DNA of 50,614 nucleotides from DATMNI01 sp035570275 (GTDB lineage: Bacteria > Acidobacteriota > Terriglobia > Bryobacterales > Bryobacteraceae): positions 1 to 50,614 of the forward strand of contig DATMNI010000085.1 of NCBI GenBank assembly GCA_035570275.1, read 5' to 3'. Positions within the stretch are counted from its first letter, which is position 1; each line of letters opens with the position of its first letter. The notes below the pieces were generated by a model. That model had not been told where the DNA came from. It made no database searches and was given only the letters and a program-made list of their open reading frames with translations. Positions 49,532-50,614 of this stretch are shown here, in pieces. Position numbers and translations under genes: made by a program.

Positions 49532-49876
49532 GCCGTCGTTCCTGAAAGACATCCTGTCGGCTTGCCGAAAGATTGAGGCGATAGTTGCGGCCACCTCCGA
49601 AGATTTATTCCTAAAAGATGAGGTTTGCCGGCAGCCGTGCTCCATCATCTGACGGTCATCGGCGAGGCTATAAGCCGTCTCTCCGTAGAATTGAGAGACC
49701 GCTACCCTGAGGTGCCGTGGCCGCAAATCATAGCGGTGCGGCACAGAATCGTGCATGCATATTTTGATCTGGATTGGCAGATCCTTTGGGATTCGGCCAC
49801 CGGCGACATTCCCCAACTCCGCAGGCAGGTTCTCGATATCCTCACAACCGAGTTTTCAGAATCCGAATCCGATTGA
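49521..49876 (+). pseudogene. hepT: HepT-like HEPN toxin with a frameshift
   Basis: The first part from ATG 49521 (MRHEPSFLKDILSACRKIEAIV) is a normal HepT N-terminus up to FLKDEV. The sense then moves one frame back at about 49629-49631 and continues AAVLHHLTVIGEAISRLS..YPEVPWPQIIAVRHRIVHAYFDLDW. The HEPN RNase motif R-x4-H-x-Y (RHRIVHAY) is intact. A missing base in a CGN codon explains the shift; read in the first frame the protein ends after 43 residues. ATG 49528 would give the usual ATGA overlap but stops after five codons. Confidence 0.75.
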
Positions 49877-49879
49877 AGT

Positions 49880-49956
49880 TTCGAATCCTACGTCCCCATC
49901 CCCAAAGTGGATTCGAATCTGAAAGTAAGTATCTGGCTCCCCACGTAGGATTCGAA
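49880..49956. repeat. Inverted T-arm-like repeat next to the tRNA fragment
   Basis: TTCGAATCCTACGT (49880-49893) is the exact reverse complement of 49943-49956, which is the T-arm part of the tRNA-Asn-like fragment. A further ATTCGAAT lies between (49911-49918). The pair could be the remains of an integration site. Confidence 0.65.
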
Positions 49957-49987
49957 CCCACAGCCCGCTTTAACAGCCGGGTGCTCC
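49934..49987 (-). tRNA. 5'-truncated tRNA-Asn-like fragment
   Basis: On the minus strand GGAGCACCCGGCTGTTAAA begins with the end of a D-arm and an Asn-like anticodon loop (CTGTTAA, GTT), followed by a T-arm with GGGTTCGAATCC and an acceptor 3' strand GTGGGGAG plus CCA. The 5' acceptor strand and D-stem 5' half are missing because the mnmA 3' end occupies that place. The anticodon stem is also imperfect. It is probably a non-functional tRNA remnant. Confidence 0.6.
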
Positions 49988-50614
49988 TTAATCGATCCAG
50001 CCGCCGCCCAAAACCAAATCGCCATCGTAAAAAACCGCGCCCTGGCCGGGCGTGACCGCGCGCTGTGGTTGGTCGAAGAGCACCTCCACGCGGGCAGGGT
50101 CGCTGGTGGCGTGCAGCGTCGCAGGCGCGGCGGCATGTTTGTTACGGATCTTTACCTGTGCACGCACCGGCCCCGTCACCCCCGCGATCGAAATCCAATT
50201 GACGCTGCCCGCGCAGCAGCCGGCGCGCAGCAGGTCGTCATTGCCTCCCACCACCACGCGCTGCGACTCGGCGTCGGTGGCGATGACATACAGCGGTTCG
50301 CCGGTGGCGATGCCCAGGCCCTTGCGCTGCCCGATGGTGAAGTGGTGGACCCCTTCGTGCCGGCCCAGCGTGCGGCCATCGGTGGTGACAATTTCGCCCT
50401 GCGTCTGCTCGGGCGTCACGCCGGTCTCCTTGAGGTAGGCGCTCATGAAAGCGGCGTAGTCGCCGTTGGGCACGAAGCATATTTCCTGGCTGTCGCCTTT
50501 GGCGGCTACGGCCAAGTCCATGCCGCGGGCCAGTTCGCGCACCTCGGTCTTGTTTAACTCGCCCAGCGGGAACAGGGTACGGGCGAGTTGCTGCTGGGTC
50601 AAGCCGAACAGGAA
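49988..50614 (-). CDS. mnmA: tRNA 2-thiouridylase MnmA, C-terminal part (runs off the window)
   Basis: This is the last 208 codons of MnmA; the frame continues beyond base 50614, so the N-terminal ATP-pyrophosphatase signature is not in view. Visible blocks are LFPLGELNKTEVRELARGMDL, AAKGDSQEICFVPNGDY with the catalytic Cys region, GVHHFTIGQRKGLGI and the C-terminal beta-barrel ending in GLVLGGGW-like sequence (DGDLVLGGGWID). MnmA puts sulfur on U34 of Lys, Glu and Gln tRNAs. The stop TAA at 49990-49988 abuts the tRNA-Asn-like fragment with no gap. Confidence 0.95.
   Translation of the reverse strand, partial: FLFGLTQQQLARTLFPLGELNKTEVRELARGMDLAVAAKGDSQEICFVPNGDYAAFMSAYLKETGVTPEQTQGEIVTTDGRTLGRHEGVHHFTIGQRKGLGIATGEPLYVIATDAESQRVVVGGNDDLLRAGCCAGSVNWISIAGVTGPVRAQVKIRNKHAAAPATLHATSDPARVEVLFDQPQRAVTPGQGAVFYDGDLVLGGGWID

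Overview
The window looks like chromosomal DNA of an Acidobacteriota bacterium of the Solibacter/Bryobacter type. The evidence is family content, not a marker gene: a soil-associated TIGR03435-type protein, an acidobacterial VWFA-related protein, an ADOP-type duplicated permease, two Ser/Thr kinases fused to WD40-like propellers, a carboxypeptidase-regulatory-domain protein and a DUF2934 protein, all in GC-rich DNA. Paired genes commonly overlap by 4 bases (ATGA, GTGA or TTGA), which implies translational coupling. No rRNA, complete tRNA, CRISPR array or prophage was seen.

Layout. 0.4-4.4 kb: a secreted HExxH metallopeptidase broken by one in-frame stop, then a LytS/LytTR two-component pair behind a membrane-protein gene. 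4.6-8.7 kb: a TPR-like exported protein, a small membrane protein, the helicase HrpB and a DUF2934 protein. 8.7-9.6 kb: a RES/Xre toxin-antitoxin pair. 9.8-11.8 kb: a NarL-type two-component pair. 12-15 kb: DinB, a tiny membrane protein, an IS66/PIN chimera, a truncated carboxypeptidase-regulatory protein and an ISAzo13 transposase remnant. 15.1-20 kb: a SurA-like chaperone coupled to a TamB-like giant, an envelope-biogenesis pair. 20-25.7 kb: an ADOP permease remnant and an intact copy, DUF4239, TIGR03435 and ApaG. 25.7-30.6 kb: a three-gene sugar-acid cassette (TAT-exported glycoside hydrolase-like protein, MFS transporter, AraD1/GguC-like enzyme). 30.6-35.6 kb: an accessory stretch with a GxxExxY nuclease-like gene inside inverted repeats, a frameshifted gene, an ankyrin protein and an HNH-RNA ligase fusion, separated by palindromic repeats. 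35.6-39.6 kb: kinase and VWFA protein. 39.7-45 kb: a MOSC/ferredoxin-reductase fusion, a GH16 remnant, an ABM monooxygenase, an iron alcohol dehydrogenase, a TonB protein and a quinoprotein remnant. 45-50.6 kb: a second kinase, MazEF, a PIN remnant, MntA with a frameshifted HepT, a tRNA-Asn-like fragment and the 3' part of mnmA.

Three sequence-level themes recur. First, composite palindromic repeats (stems GGCGGATT/AATCCGCC and CAGGTT/AACCTG) occupy several intergenic gaps, and two copies 8.1 kb apart differ by compensatory changes in a stem. Second, short tandem duplications of 8-16 bases sit at gene starts, stops and promoters and in some cases duplicate a start codon or a -10 box. Third, there are many decayed genes: truncated toxins, transposase tails and single-base frameshifts. 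The most interesting candidates are the inverted-repeat-flanked GxxExxY cassette, the HNH-RNA ligase fusion and the covarying palindrome family.
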